A DNA stretch of 64,000 nucleotides from Flavobacterium nitrogenifigens (GCF_003254565.1 NZ_QJRI01000165.1:45027-109026), one strand, 5' to 3'; positions 35,523-45,211 are shown, numbered from the stretch's first letter. Made by a program: numbers and translations. The notes: generated from the sequence alone by a model not told the origin.

Positions 35523-36572
35523 ATGAAATTATCACACTTCAATTTCAATTTACCGAAAGAACTTTTGGCTGAATTCCCAGCAGAAAATAGAGATGAATCT
35601 CGTTTAATGGTAATTGACCGTAAAAAAAACACAATCGAACATAAAATGTTTAAAGACGTGATCAACTATTTTGATGACGGAGACGTTTTAATTCTTAATA
35701 ATACAAAAGTTTTTCCTGCACGTTTGTACGGAAACAAAGAAAAAACTGGAGCGAGAATTGAAGTTTTCTTATTAAGAGAATTAAATTCTGAGCAACGCCT
35801 TTGGGATGTTTTGGTTGATCCAGCTAGAAAAATCCGTATTGGTAACAAACTTTATTTTGGTGATGACGATTCATTAGTTGCTGAGGTAATTGATAATACA
35901 ACTTCTCGTGGTAGAACTTTACGTTTCTTATACGATGGTTCTTACGAAGAGTTCAGAAACAAATTGACAGAACTTGGAGAAACTCCAATTCCTAAATACA
36001 TCAACAGAGAAGTAACTGCTGAAGATGCAGAAAGATACCAAACTATCTATGCGAAAGAAGAAGGAGCTGTAGCGGCACCAACTGCTGGTTTACACTTTTC
36101 AAAACACCTTTTGAAAAAATTAGAAATCAAAGGAGTAAATTTTGCCGAGGTAACTTTACACGTTGGTTTAGGAACTTTTAACCCAGTTGAGGTTGAAGAT
36201 TTATCTAAACACAAAATGGATTCTGAGGAATTAATCATTACTCAAGAAGCTTGTGATATCGTAAACGAAGGTAAAGCAAAGAAAAAACGTATCTGTGCTG
36301 TAGGAACAACTTCTATGCGTGCAATTGAAAGCTCTGTTTCTTCTGCTAATACTTTAAATCCTTACGAAGGATGGACAAATAAATTTATTTTCCCTCCTCA
36401 CGATTTCAGTATTGCAAACTGTATGATTACAAATTTCCACACACCAAAATCAACATTATTGATGATGATTTCTGCTTTCTGCGGTCATGATTTAATGAAA
36501 AAAGCATACGAAGAAGCGATCAAAGAAGGATACAAATTCTATTCTTACGGAGACGCGATGTTAATCTTGTAA
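35523..36572 (+). CDS. queA: S-adenosylmethionine:tRNA ribosyltransferase-isomerase
   Basis: Transfers and rearranges the ribose of SAM onto preQ1 in tRNA to give epoxyqueuosine. At 349 residues it is of normal length. The start [20 protein letters not shown], the early [14 protein letters not shown], the central [13 protein letters not shown] and [13 protein letters not shown], and the C-terminal [19 protein letters not shown] are family signatures. It is monocistronic with a promoter and a hairpin terminator; queE, an earlier gene of the same pathway, is at 60071. Confidence 0.95.
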   Translation: MKLSHFNFNLPKELLAEFPAENRDESRLMVIDRKKNTIEHKMFKDVINYFDDGDVLILNNTKVFPARLYGNKEKTGARIEVFLLRELNSEQRLWDVLVDPARKIRIGNKLYFGDDDSLVAEVIDNTTSRGRTLRFLYDGSYEEFRNKLTELGETPIPKYINREVTAEDAERYQTIYAKEEGAVAAPTAGLHFSKHLLKKLEIKGVNFAEVTLHVGLGTFNPVEVEDLSKHKMDSEELIITQEACDIVNEGKAKKKRICAVGTTSMRAIESSVSSANTLNPYEGWTNKFIFPPHDFSIANCMITNFHTPKSTLLMMISAFCGHDLMKKAYEEAIKEGYKFYSYGDAMLIL

Positions 36573-36594
36573 TTAACATTTATTATATAAAAAG

Positions 36595-36628
36595 ACCCGA
36601 CTAGTTTTTATAACCTGTCGGGTTTTTT
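36595..36628 (+). terminator. CCCGACAGG-type terminator after queA
   Basis: ACCCGACTAG and AACCTGTCGGGT form a stem with one mismatch, followed by a T-run, 22 bases past the queA stop. The rest of the gap to kynU (36629-36878) contains heptamer words TTTCAAG/TTTCAGG and three GCAAAGCTTTGCGAACTTAG-type repeats around 36675-36815. Confidence 0.75.
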
Positions 36629-36674
36629 ATTTGTTTCAAGTTTCAGGTTTCAAGTTTGACATTCGTTGAGAAAT

Positions 36675-36815
36675 TTAAACGCAAAGAGCGCAAAGTTTTT
36701 TTGCTCAGTATGTGTTTACCAGAAACAAAAGAACGCAAAGCTTTGCGAACTTAGCGTTTATAAACGTTAGCCTTGAAAAAAAGACTTTGCGAACTTAGCG
36801 TTAAAAAACACACAA
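36675..36815. repeat. CTTTGCGAACTTAGCG repeat cluster upstream of kynU
   Basis: The word CTTTGCGAACTTAGCGTT occurs twice (about 36740 and 36784), with partial inverted forms AACGCAAAG before each. A single degenerate copy lies at about 10310 before the small lipoprotein gene. Confidence 0.7.
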
Positions 36816-36878
36816 AGCATATCAACCTGAAACAAAACAAACAATTTTTGTTATTTTAGCAGGCAAAACAAAAACACA

Positions 36879-38153
36879 ATGACTTTTCAAAATACACGCG
36901 AATTTGCACGAGAGCTAGATTCGAAAGACGCATTAAACCACTATCAGGATCAATTTATTTTTCCGAAAGTAAATGATAAACGAGTAATTTATTTCACTGG
37001 AAACTCATTAGGATTGCAGCCGAAACGCACCAAAGCCTATATTGATGAAGTAATGAACGATTGGGCAGAATTGGCTGTTGAAGGTCATTTTTATGCTGAA
37101 AAACCTTGGTGGGATTATCAGGAAAGATTTGCAGAACCGTTGAGCAAGATTGTTGGAGCGCTTCCGTCAGAAGTTACAGTAATGAATACTTTGACAGTAA
37201 ATCTTCACTTATTGATGGTTTCATTTTATCAGCCGACTAAAACGCGTTATAAAATTATCTGCGAAGAAAAAGCTTTTCCATCAGATCAGTATATGTTTCA
37301 AAGTCAAGTGAATTTTCATGGTTACAAACCTGAAGATGCGATTGTAGAAATTAAACGCAGAGAAGGAGAACATAATATTCGTCTAGAAGATGTTTTAGCC
37401 AAAATCGAAGAAGTTGGAGATGAATTGGCTCTAGTTTTAATTGGCGGAGTAAATTATTATACAGGACAAGTTTTTGATATTAAAACCATAACTGCTGCTG
37501 GACAAAAAGTTGGAGCAAAAGTGGGTTGGGATTTGGCTCATGCTGCGGGAAATATCAAATTAGAACTTCACGATTGGAATGTAGATTTTGCGGCTTGGTG
37601 CAGTTATAAATATATGAATTCAGGTCCAGGAAATGCTTCTGGTTGTTTTGTTCACGAAAAACATCACAATTCAAATTTGCCAAGATTTGCAGGATGGTGG
37701 GGACACAACAAAGAGCGCCGTTTTAAAATGGAACCTACTTTTGATCCTGTTCACGGAGCAGACGGATGGCAAATTAGCAACTTACCAGTTCTATCTTTAG
37801 CGCCATATTTAGCATCTGTAGAAATGTTTGCTGAGGTTGGAATGGATGCTTTAATTAAAAAGCGAGACCATATTACTTCTTACTTAGAATTTATTTTGCA
37901 CGAAATTGATAAAGAAGTAGAAAGTACTTTCGAGATCATTACACCATCTAATCCAGAAGAAAGAGCTTCTCAATTATCGGTATTTTTGCACGGAGAAGGA
38001 AGAGCTTTATTTGATTATTTAATGAAAAACGGTGTCATTACAGATTGGCGTGAACCAAACGTTATTCGTCTTGCGCCAGTTCCTTTGTATTGTTCTTATG
38101 AAGATATGTATGACTTTGGACAGATTTTGAAAAAAGGAATTTTAGGGAAGTAA
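36879..38153 (+). CDS. kynU: Kynureninase
   Basis: A PLP enzyme that cleaves kynurenine or 3-hydroxykynurenine to anthranilate/3-hydroxyanthranilate and alanine, part of tryptophan breakdown toward NAD. It is 424 residues, as expected. Motifs: YFTGNSLGLQPKRTKAYIDE, EKAFPSDQYMFQSQ, GWDLAHAAGNIKLELHDWN with the PLP-binding Asp, and WCSYKYMNSGPG with the Schiff-base lysine. The C-terminal substrate loop RLAPVPLYCSYEDMYDF is present. Kynurenine 3-monooxygenase (50851) lies 12.7 kb away; the two are not in one operon here. Confidence 0.94.
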   Translation: MTFQNTREFARELDSKDALNHYQDQFIFPKVNDKRVIYFTGNSLGLQPKRTKAYIDEVMNDWAELAVEGHFYAEKPWWDYQERFAEPLSKIVGALPSEVTVMNTLTVNLHLLMVSFYQPTKTRYKIICEEKAFPSDQYMFQSQVNFHGYKPEDAIVEIKRREGEHNIRLEDVLAKIEEVGDELALVLIGGVNYYTGQVFDIKTITAAGQKVGAKVGWDLAHAAGNIKLELHDWNVDFAAWCSYKYMNSGPGNASGCFVHEKHHNSNLPRFAGWWGHNKERRFKMEPTFDPVHGADGWQISNLPVLSLAPYLASVEMFAEVGMDALIKKRDHITSYLEFILHEIDKEVESTFEIITPSNPEERASQLSVFLHGEGRALFDYLMKNGVITDWREPNVIRLAPVPLYCSYEDMYDFGQILKKGILGK

Positions 38154-38160
38154 GAGTAAT

Positions 38161-38433
38161 TGCTCGCAATCCCGATAGCTATCGGGAGCAAAGACGTAAA
38201 GTTTTTTTAAAGCCACAGATTAAAAGGATTAAAAAAGATTTTTTTTCAATAGCCTCCAGCTTTAGCTGGAGGTATTAAAGATGAAGTTAAGAGGGCTTTA
38301 GCCAAACTATACTTGTTTGGCTAAAGCCTTTTTCTTTTGATTAATTTTTCATCCAGCTAAAGCTGGACGCAATTGAACTTAAAAAAATAAAACTTTGCGT
38401 CTTTGCTCCCGATAGGTATCGGGATTGCGAGCA
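38161..38433. repeat. Nested palindromic element between kynU and lipoprotein gene
   Basis: The outer arms 38161-38205 and 38389-38433 are complements at 43 of 45 positions, and each arm itself contains a self-complementary CCCGATAGCTATCGGG-type hairpin. Inside are CCTCCAGCTTTAGCTGGAGG and GGCTTTAGCCAAAC...GTTTGGCTAAAGCC. The remainder of this 427-base gap is AT-rich without a gene. Confidence 0.85.
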
Positions 38434-38580
38434 TAAAATCATTTAGTTTAAAAAATAAAACTTAGCGAGAAACACCGCAGAAATCTTCAAATCTTATAAA
38501 CTTTCTTAAAAATTCTGTAATAACCATTATAGCAGATATTAAGAACTTTGTGATGTATAATTATTTAAAAACTTATAATC

Positions 38581-39006
38581 ATGAAAGGCTTATATATTTT
38601 ATTGACCGTGATATTTTTAACTTCTTGCCAAAATCAAAGTAAAGAAGATATAAATAAAGCCAAACAAGCCAGCATTGATTCAATGAAAGTTGAGATTAAC
38701 AAACAGCGTATTATCGATTCGATGAAGACTGAAATGGCAAAATTAAATGAAGAGAAGATCGAAGCTCAGAAAGAGAAAGTCGTTGTAGTACATCAGCAAG
38801 ATGCAACAGCAGCTACACCAGCAAAAAAGAAAGGTTGGAGCGCAACTGCTAAAGGTGCTGTAATTGGTGCTGGAGTAGGAGCGGCAACTGGCGCAATTGT
38901 CAGTAAGAAAAAAGGAGAAGGCGCTATAATTGGTGGTTTAGCCGGAGCTGCAGTAGGAACTGGAACAGGAGCTGTTATTGACAGTAAGAACAAAAAGAAA
39001 GAATAG
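38581..39006 (+). CDS. Lipoprotein with glycine-zipper C-terminus
   Basis: A 141-residue protein. The signal ends LLTVIFLTSC, a lipobox with Cys at residue 16. A charged coiled-coil-like middle (KQASIDSMKVEINKQRIIDS, MKTEMAKLNEEKIEAQKEK) precedes a glycine-zipper domain (GAVIGAGVGAATGAIVSKKK, GEGAIIGGLAGAAVGTGTGA), a membrane-associating fold with small residues every fourth position, and a basic tail. Proteins of this sort sit in the outer membrane or periplasm; the role is unknown. It is convergent with the 598-residue gene. Confidence 0.8.
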   Translation: MKGLYILLTVIFLTSCQNQSKEDINKAKQASIDSMKVEINKQRIIDSMKTEMAKLNEEKIEAQKEKVVVVHQQDATAATPAKKKGWSATAKGAVIGAGVGAATGAIVSKKKGEGAIIGGLAGAAVGTGTGAVIDSKNKKKE

Positions 39007-39024
39007 TCTCTATAAAATAAAAAC

Positions 39025-39055
39025 AAACCCCAAATTATTATTTAATTTGGGGTTT
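39025..39055. terminator. Bidirectional terminator
   Basis: AAACCCCAAATTA and TAATTTGGGGTTT form a perfect 13-bp stem with a 5-base loop, T-rich at both ends. It serves the convergent lipoprotein and 598-residue genes. Confidence 0.85.
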
Positions 39056-39061
39056 TCATTT

Positions 39062-40858
39062 TTAAACCAACTCTGAAACGGGAATTTTTATACCAACTAA
39101 TTCTGATTTACAAGAATCGAGTTGATTCAGATCACCCTTAAAGACTGACGTCGATTCAAATAAATTTTTATAATACTCAATTCCATCTAACAGATTAGAT
39201 TTAAAAGTAGTCCATTTTTTAAGTTGAGCTGTTGTAAGTTCTCCAGAAACAGATTGAATTTCGTTTCTAAAATATTCAACATACATTTTAAGCTCTTTTA
39301 TAAACAAGTTTGGGCGCTCAGTTCTAATAACCGATTTGCCTTGATAAATATGCTGGATCATGTCTTTTAAAGAAACTTCCTGATCAAAATAAGCCAAGTT
39401 TGGTCCAGGGCAAATTACTACGCCTTGTGCCTGACCTTTTATTTTAATATCATTTTCTAGATATGAAGCATTAGCCAAACCAACGCATAAACATGATTTT
39501 TCGGTGATTTTGATTTTGCTTTTCTCGAATTCATAAGTAGATAATGAGTCTTTTTTTGCTTCTAATTCTTCGAGTTTTATATCCTGATATTTTTTTGAAG
39601 CTGTACAAATTCCATGTGGGTCGTATTCTTTGCTTAGCGCTAGAAACTTTTTCGGACATGAACTTCCTGCTTTATTCTCATGAATTCGTTTTTGCTTTAA
39701 AAATTCATTTGTAGTTCCTTTCAAAGTATTAAAAGGAACTCCTAAAGGTGAAATGTTACTTAAGTAAAAATCATCTTCTTTGGCATTCATCAACAAATTG
39801 CGAGTTTCTTTATCTACAGATGTTGCTTCAGGAACCAATAAAAATGGCGAACCCCAACCTACAGAATCAACATTGTATTTGTCTAATAAAAATTCATGTT
39901 CTGATGCAGTTCCAACACCGCCTTGAACCGTAATTTTTAAATCTAAAGGATTTTCAGGAATAGGCTGATTTTTGGCTTGTAAAGCTTTAATCATTAAATC
40001 GTGGGCCGATTGTATCAACTGATCTTTTTTCTGCTTGAATTCCTCTAAAATAGTGCCCAATAAAAGGCCATCAGTTGCAAATGCATGTCCGCCGCAATTT
40101 AATCCCGATTCGATTCGGTATTCTGAAACCCAAAGTCCTTTTTTGGCCAAGAAATTTCCTTGAATCATAGCTGATCTAAAATCACTTACTTTTAAGATGA
40201 TTTTCTTTTTCAGTTCATTATTTTCATTCGGAAAAAAATCTTTGAAGTTTTCGAAATAGCCAAACAATCTCGGATTCATTCCTGCAGAAAGTACAACAGA
40301 AGATTCCAAATTACTCTTGGCAAAACCTCTTAACGCGGCATGGGCGTCATTAAATTCAATTGGAAGCTGTTCGTTTTTGATGAAATTATCTTTGTCTAAT
40401 TTCGTCATAATATTGACATCAATTTCCCCTGGAAAAAGATGTGTTTCGATGTAATTTTGAATATTTTCCTTAAAAGCAATTCCGTCATCCAATAAATTTT
40501 GGAACCCTTTTTTAATATCAGAAGTATTCGGCAGCATCGACATGAAGTTTTCTAAAGCCGTTTTGCTTTCTGTCAATTCTGTTTTGAAATTTTCGAATTT
40601 TTCTTTTACAATTTTATCGACTAAATTTAAATAAGAGGTAATTCTTTCAGCGCGGTAGTCATGAAATTTTTGAGTAATTTCTTCGTAAGGAATGTTGAAT
40701 TTTGTGCTGTAAAAATTACGCATCTTCTCAATCAGATCATCGTCGGCCAAAGCAACAACAGATGAAATTCCGTACTGCGCTACTCGAATAGGACTGTCAA
40801 TTGTATAAGCAAGTCCCATTACCGGAATATGAAAAGTATGCAGATTATTTTTTGTCAT
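39062..40858 (-). CDS. Large cytoplasmic protein of unknown function, FMN-barrel-like motifs
   Basis: A 598-residue protein I cannot assign to a characterised family. It has no signal peptide or membrane helix. The start HIPVMGLAYTIDSPIRVAQY resembles the substrate-entry strands of TIM-barrel nitronate monooxygenase-like enzymes, and GLNCGGHAFATDG (about 252-264) and VQGGVGTASEHEFLLDKY (about 309-326) look like flavin- or phosphate-binding turns. Four Cys (about 400, 415, 454, 456; in SSCPKKF, GICTASKK and KSCLCVG) could bind a metal or Fe-S cluster. Residues 60-150 are helical and charged. It is a single gene on the minus strand. The barrel assignment is a guess from motif spacing. Confidence 0.7.
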   Translation of the reverse strand: MTKNNLHTFHIPVMGLAYTIDSPIRVAQYGISSVVALADDDLIEKMRNFYSTKFNIPYEEITQKFHDYRAERITSYLNLVDKIVKEKFENFKTELTESKTALENFMSMLPNTSDIKKGFQNLLDDGIAFKENIQNYIETHLFPGEIDVNIMTKLDKDNFIKNEQLPIEFNDAHAALRGFAKSNLESSVVLSAGMNPRLFGYFENFKDFFPNENNELKKKIILKVSDFRSAMIQGNFLAKKGLWVSEYRIESGLNCGGHAFATDGLLLGTILEEFKQKKDQLIQSAHDLMIKALQAKNQPIPENPLDLKITVQGGVGTASEHEFLLDKYNVDSVGWGSPFLLVPEATSVDKETRNLLMNAKEDDFYLSNISPLGVPFNTLKGTTNEFLKQKRIHENKAGSSCPKKFLALSKEYDPHGICTASKKYQDIKLEELEAKKDSLSTYEFEKSKIKITEKSCLCVGLANASYLENDIKIKGQAQGVVICPGPNLAYFDQEVSLKDMIQHIYQGKSVIRTERPNLFIKELKMYVEYFRNEIQSVSGELTTAQLKKWTTFKSNLLDGIEYYKNLFESTSVFKGDLNQLDSCKSELVGIKIPVSELV

Positions 40859-40907
40859 TTGTATTCGGATTAAAATAGTGACAAATGAAAAAAAATATTT
40901 TCTCCTA

Positions 40908-41021
40908 AAACCTGATAAATGTCAGGTTTGCAGATTGGTTGCCACGAATTACACTAATTAACACAAATTGATTTTTTAAATCAGCCAATAAAAATTAGTG
41001 AAAATTAGTGTAATTCGTGGC
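40908..41021. repeat. Hairpin plus GCCACGAATT-family inverted repeat
   Basis: AAACCTGA/TCAGGTTT (40908-40915, 40922-40929) is followed by perfect 19-bp arms at 40941-40959 and 41003-41021 (GCCACGAATTACACTAATT). It is the third clear member of the family at 4737 and 17283 and sits between two minus-strand genes. Confidence 0.8.
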
Positions 41022-41033
41022 TAAAAAAAACTC

Positions 41034-42590
41034 CTAAATCAAAATCTTCTTCAAAGATTCTGCAATGCTTCTCCACAAAAGATTGTAGAACGATCTGTCT
41101 TGAAGCCTCTCTACTTCAACTTCGGCAGTTTTGGCTCCCTCTTTTGAATCGTTTTTGACTAATAAATTAGCAACAGCCGTTTTTAGTTTTGCTTCTTTTT
41201 CGGGATTTTTCTTTTGGTATAATTTGACTGTGAGATCGTCATAATCTAAAGAAGCATTTCCTTTTGAGCCATTGTCATTTCCGTAGAAATTAAAACGGTA
41301 TTTGTTAAAAGTTCCAGTAAAAGTGGTGTTGATATAGGGTTTGGTGAATCTTGTCATTCCCTGAACGTTAAAATTCGAAATCACGCCTTGAATATGAAAT
41401 CCGTCACTTTTGTCTAGTGCATTAAAACTCCAATCGACATCAAGAGGAGAATTTTTCATAAAAATACATTTGACTTTGATTTTTACGTCGTCTATTTTTG
41501 TTAAGCCAAAACCGCTTTTTAAATTGGTCGCTTGCAGATTGAATTTATCGAAAGTTAAAACTCCTGGGCCTTTTGCAAAATCAAGTTCTTCTTCGTAAAC
41601 CAGTTTCGATTTTAAAACTTGCAATGTGTCAATTTGAAGCGGAAATTTTAGATTTCGCAATAAATGATTGTAAAGATATTTTTTGCTCGGATCGTCTTTC
41701 AGCATTTTACCACGGTAAATATTGGCATCAAAATGATGAATTACAAGCGAATTTGCCTTGAAATAAAAGCGATTATTTTTGAAACCCCAGTCCATTTTTT
41801 CAACTTGAGCCGAATCAAATTTCAAATTGTAAATGTCTTTTTCTTTTTCAAGACGTTTTACAAATTCTCGGCGTTCAAATTGAGGCAGATTTGAGAAGTT
41901 GTTGATTTTTAAAAAATTCTTTTCGGTACTTATTTTTCCAATATTGATGTAATAGAAACCATTTGGTCTGTAAAACAAACTGTCGCAAACCAAGGCGTAG
42001 TTTTTATATTGAAGCGGAATTTTTTCTTTTAATGTAGCATCGGTAATTAATATTCCTTCCAATTTTAAAAGAACTTTTTTTATGCTGAAAATAGGTTTTT
42101 CTGTATCTAAAGAGACAACATCAACAGATCCGTCGTTGAGGTAAATATTAGAAACTGCAATAATTTTTCGAAAAGGATCAATAATTTCTTTTTCAATGCT
42201 TTTACTGTTATTGATTAATTTTTCGCCTTTTTTGTATAAAATGATTCGCGGTTTATTGATAATTATACTTTCTGCTTGAATGATATCCCGAAAAGCTAAA
42301 TCCCAAATATTGAAATGTTTTATAGTGATAGATTCGATTTTCGAAAAAAGTCCATTTTTGCTATCTTTTGGTTCATTTTTCGGGCTAACCAATAAAGTCT
42401 GTGCGTTGATATTCCTAGAAAAAAGTGAGACTTCAATTTTTTCATAATTGATATTATAAGCCGTTTTATTTTTTTCGTGAATAATGATTGGAAGCTGTTT
42501 TTTGATCCAGTAATTCAATCCGATATTGGTAAGAATTACAAGGAGAAGCAGAGAAATTACTACAAGAGCTATTTTTTTATAGATGGACAT
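41034..42590 (-). CDS. AsmA-like / DUF748-type envelope protein
   Basis: A 518-residue protein with a single N-terminal membrane segment (IALVVISLLLLVILTNIGLNY) followed by a long periplasmic part rich in beta strands. Repeated phrases such as NAQTLLVSPKNEPK, DIIQAESIIINKPRIILYKK, FSIKKVLLKLEGILITDATL, and PLDVDWSFNALDKSDGFHIQ are typical of the AsmA/DUF748 superfamily, which forms elongated bridges thought to move lipids across the periplasm. Family assignment rests on pattern only. It may have its own promoter; next on the plus strand is the divergent penicillin acylase. Confidence 0.7.
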   Translation of the reverse strand: MSIYKKIALVVISLLLLVILTNIGLNYWIKKQLPIIIHEKNKTAYNINYEKIEVSLFSRNINAQTLLVSPKNEPKDSKNGLFSKIESITIKHFNIWDLAFRDIIQAESIIINKPRIILYKKGEKLINNSKSIEKEIIDPFRKIIAVSNIYLNDGSVDVVSLDTEKPIFSIKKVLLKLEGILITDATLKEKIPLQYKNYALVCDSLFYRPNGFYYINIGKISTEKNFLKINNFSNLPQFERREFVKRLEKEKDIYNLKFDSAQVEKMDWGFKNNRFYFKANSLVIHHFDANIYRGKMLKDDPSKKYLYNHLLRNLKFPLQIDTLQVLKSKLVYEEELDFAKGPGVLTFDKFNLQATNLKSGFGLTKIDDVKIKVKCIFMKNSPLDVDWSFNALDKSDGFHIQGVISNFNVQGMTRFTKPYINTTFTGTFNKYRFNFYGNDNGSKGNASLDYDDLTVKLYQKKNPEKEAKLKTAVANLLVKNDSKEGAKTAEVEVERLQDRSFYNLLWRSIAESLKKILI

Positions 42591-42697
42591 TTATAGTATT
42601 AATTTTAAATACATAAATTTAGAGTTTTAAAGACGGTTGTCTCTTATAAAATTTTGCGGAAAAGTTATATCATTACAAATTTCATTTTTTTTAGAAT

Positions 42698-45088
42698 ATG
42701 AGAATAATTAAAAAAATTCTGTTGGCATTATTGGTTCTTATTGTGATTCTTGCGATTGGTTTGTGCGCTTATATTTTTCATTTAAAACCGAAATATGAAG
42801 GTTCATTAGAATTAAAAAATCTTGAGAAAGAAACCACAGTCTATTTTGATGATTTTGGAGTGCCTCATATTTATGCAGATTCTGAAAAAGATGCTATGCG
42901 AGCACTTGGTTATGTGCATGCGCAGGAAAGATTATGGCAAATGGAATTGTTACGCCGAATCGCGCCAGGACGTCTTTCTGAGATTTTTGGAGGTGTTGCG
43001 CTTAAAAATGATAAATTTTTTGCTGGAATCGGAATTGAAGAAGCTTCAGCAAAAGCGATTGCAAGGTTGGATAAAAACAGCGAAAGCTATAAACTGACTC
43101 AAGCTTATCTGGATGGAATTAATCAATATTTGGAGGAAGGAGTTACGCCGATAGAATTTAGTTTGGTTGGCGTGAAAAAGCAAAAGTTTACCATAAAAGA
43201 CGTTTATAATATTTTCGGATATATGTCTTTTAGTTTTGCTATGGCGCAGAAAACAGATCCGCTGTTAACAGACATAAAAAACAAATACGGCGCTGCTTAT
43301 TTGAAAGATTTAGGTATTGAAGGAGAATTCAACAATACTAGAATTAAAATCTCAAAAGAGAAAACTGAAGAATACACCGAGATTTCAAAATCTATAACTG
43401 CAATGCTGGATCAATCTCCGATTCCGCCGTTTGTTGGAAGTAATAGCTGGGTTGTCGGGCCTCATAAATCGAAAACTGGAAAAGTTATTTTTGCGAATGA
43501 TCCGCATATCGGATTTTCTCAACCTGCAACTTGGTACGAAGCACATATTGTAACTCCGAAACATGAATTGTACGGTTGTTATTTGGCAGGAACTCCGTTT
43601 CCGCTTTTGGCGCACAATAGAGATTATGCTTACGGCTTAACGATGTTTGAAAATGATGATATTGATTTTTATCAAGAAAAAAACAAAGCAGACGATACTT
43701 CTCAATATCAGACACCGACAGGTTTTAGTGAATACGAGATCAGAAAAAAAACGATTAAAGTAAAAGATTCTTCAGATGTGATTTTGACAGTTAAGATTAC
43801 GCGTCATGGCCCGATTATGAATGATTTTATAGATCGTTTAGAAAAGAAAAATCCAATCGCAATGTCTTGGACGTATACGAGAGAACCAATATTGATTCTA
43901 GATGCGGCTTATGGACTTTCGCACGCTAAAAACACTACGGATTTTAAGAAATCTGTTAGCTTAATTGCTGCTCCTGGGTTGAACGTAATGTACGGCGATG
44001 CCAAAGGAAACGTGGCTTGGTGGGCGAGCGGGAAATTGTATCGACATAATGAGGGAGTTAACACTCATTTAATTTTAGACGGTTCAAGCGGAAAAGATGA
44101 TATTACGAAGTTTTTAGATTTTGAAAAAAATCCATTAGCTGAAAATCCAGAATGGGGATATGTGTATTCTGCCAATAATCAGCCGGAAGCTATAGACAAT
44201 GGTTATTTATATCCAGGATATTATCTGCCAGAAGATCGCGCTAAAAGAATTTCTGGAATTTTAGATGCAAAATCAGATTGGGATAAAGAAGCCATTAGCA
44301 AAATGATTTATGATAATACTTCGAATGTTGCCGTTGAAACGACTAAAAACTTAATTGCAGCTTTAGATAATAAACCGCTTTCCTATAATGAAAAAGAGGT
44401 TTTGGGTGTTTTAAAATCTTGGAAAGGAACAACAAATATTGAAGATGTTGCGCCAACGATTTACAACAAATGGATTTATTTGTATCTGAAAAACACATTT
44501 GAAGACGAAATGGGCAAAGACAACTTCAATTTGTTTTTAGGAATTTCTTTAGGAAAACAAGTTATTGCCAACCAGATAAAAAATGAAAATTCGATTTGGT
44601 GGGATAATATCAAAACAAAAAATGTGAAAGAAACGAGAACAGAGGTTGTTTCAAAATCTTTTCATGATGCTGTTATTGCTCTGCAGAATCAGTTAGGAGA
44701 AAACATTTCAGAATGGAATTGGGGAAAAGTACATACGGTAGAACACGAACATCCATTAGGAAAAGTCAAAGCACTTCGTGGATTATTTAATGTTGGCCCT
44801 TTCAATTCTCCAGGTTCAAATGAAGTAATCAATAATTTGTTCTTCGGATTTAATGATGAAGGAAAATATTACACCAAAGGTGGACCTTCAACAAGAAGAA
44901 TTGTCGATTTTGCCGATGTAGAAAATAGCTGGAGTATTTTGCCAACAGGTCAATCTGGAAATCCTTTCAGTAAACACTACAGCGATCAAGCCGAAATGTA
45001 CAACGAAGGAAAGTTCAGAAAAATGAAATTGAATAAAGACGAAATCATAAAAACATCAACAAAATTGGTTTTAAAACCGAAGAAATAG
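42698..45088 (+). CDS. Penicillin acylase family N-terminal nucleophile hydrolase
   Basis: A 796-residue precursor of an Ntn-hydrolase, exported through an N-terminal hydrophobic signal (ILLALLVLIVILAIGLCAYI). The alpha part begins EKETTVYFDDFGVPHIYADS; the self-cleavage site is before the Ser in FVGSNSWVVGPHKSKTG (about residues 245-262), giving the beta chain with the catalytic Ser. Other family motifs are FANDPHIGFSQPATWYEAHI, then GLTMFENDDIDFY, and GLNVMYGDAKGNVAWW. It probably cuts amide bonds of acylated compounds, such as acyl-homoserine lactones or N-acylated amino acids; penicillin need not be its natural substrate. Confidence 0.92.
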   Translation: MRIIKKILLALLVLIVILAIGLCAYIFHLKPKYEGSLELKNLEKETTVYFDDFGVPHIYADSEKDAMRALGYVHAQERLWQMELLRRIAPGRLSEIFGGVALKNDKFFAGIGIEEASAKAIARLDKNSESYKLTQAYLDGINQYLEEGVTPIEFSLVGVKKQKFTIKDVYNIFGYMSFSFAMAQKTDPLLTDIKNKYGAAYLKDLGIEGEFNNTRIKISKEKTEEYTEISKSITAMLDQSPIPPFVGSNSWVVGPHKSKTGKVIFANDPHIGFSQPATWYEAHIVTPKHELYGCYLAGTPFPLLAHNRDYAYGLTMFENDDIDFYQEKNKADDTSQYQTPTGFSEYEIRKKTIKVKDSSDVILTVKITRHGPIMNDFIDRLEKKNPIAMSWTYTREPILILDAAYGLSHAKNTTDFKKSVSLIAAPGLNVMYGDAKGNVAWWASGKLYRHNEGVNTHLILDGSSGKDDITKFLDFEKNPLAENPEWGYVYSANNQPEAIDNGYLYPGYYLPEDRAKRISGILDAKSDWDKEAISKMIYDNTSNVAVETTKNLIAALDNKPLSYNEKEVLGVLKSWKGTTNIEDVAPTIYNKWIYLYLKNTFEDEMGKDNFNLFLGISLGKQVIANQIKNENSIWWDNIKTKNVKETRTEVVSKSFHDAVIALQNQLGENISEWNWGKVHTVEHEHPLGKVKALRGLFNVGPFNSPGSNEVINNLFFGFNDEGKYYTKGGPSTRRIVDFADVENSWSILPTGQSGNPFSKHYSDQAEMYNEGKFRKMKLNKDEIIKTSTKLVLKPKK

Positions 45089-45128
45089 TTTTTGGTTTCA
45101 GGTTTCAGGTTTGAAGTTACAAGTTACA

Positions 45129-45161
45129 ATCTTTGTCAAAGTTTTGAACTTTGACAAAGAT
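45129..45161. terminator. Hairpin after penicillin acylase gene
   Basis: Perfect 15-bp arms ATCTTTGTCAAAGTT and its complement with loop TTG. It lies between convergent genes. Related CTTTG words follow it. Confidence 0.65.
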
Positions 45162-45211
45162 ATATGCGCAAAGAAAAACTTTGCTCCTTTGTTACTTTGT
45201 ACCTCTGAACC

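Noticed and set aside
38793..39026. Alanine/proline-rich minus-strand frame opposite the glycine-zipper lipoprotein
   Set aside because: The composition is explained as the antisense of Gly/Ala codons of the real gene.
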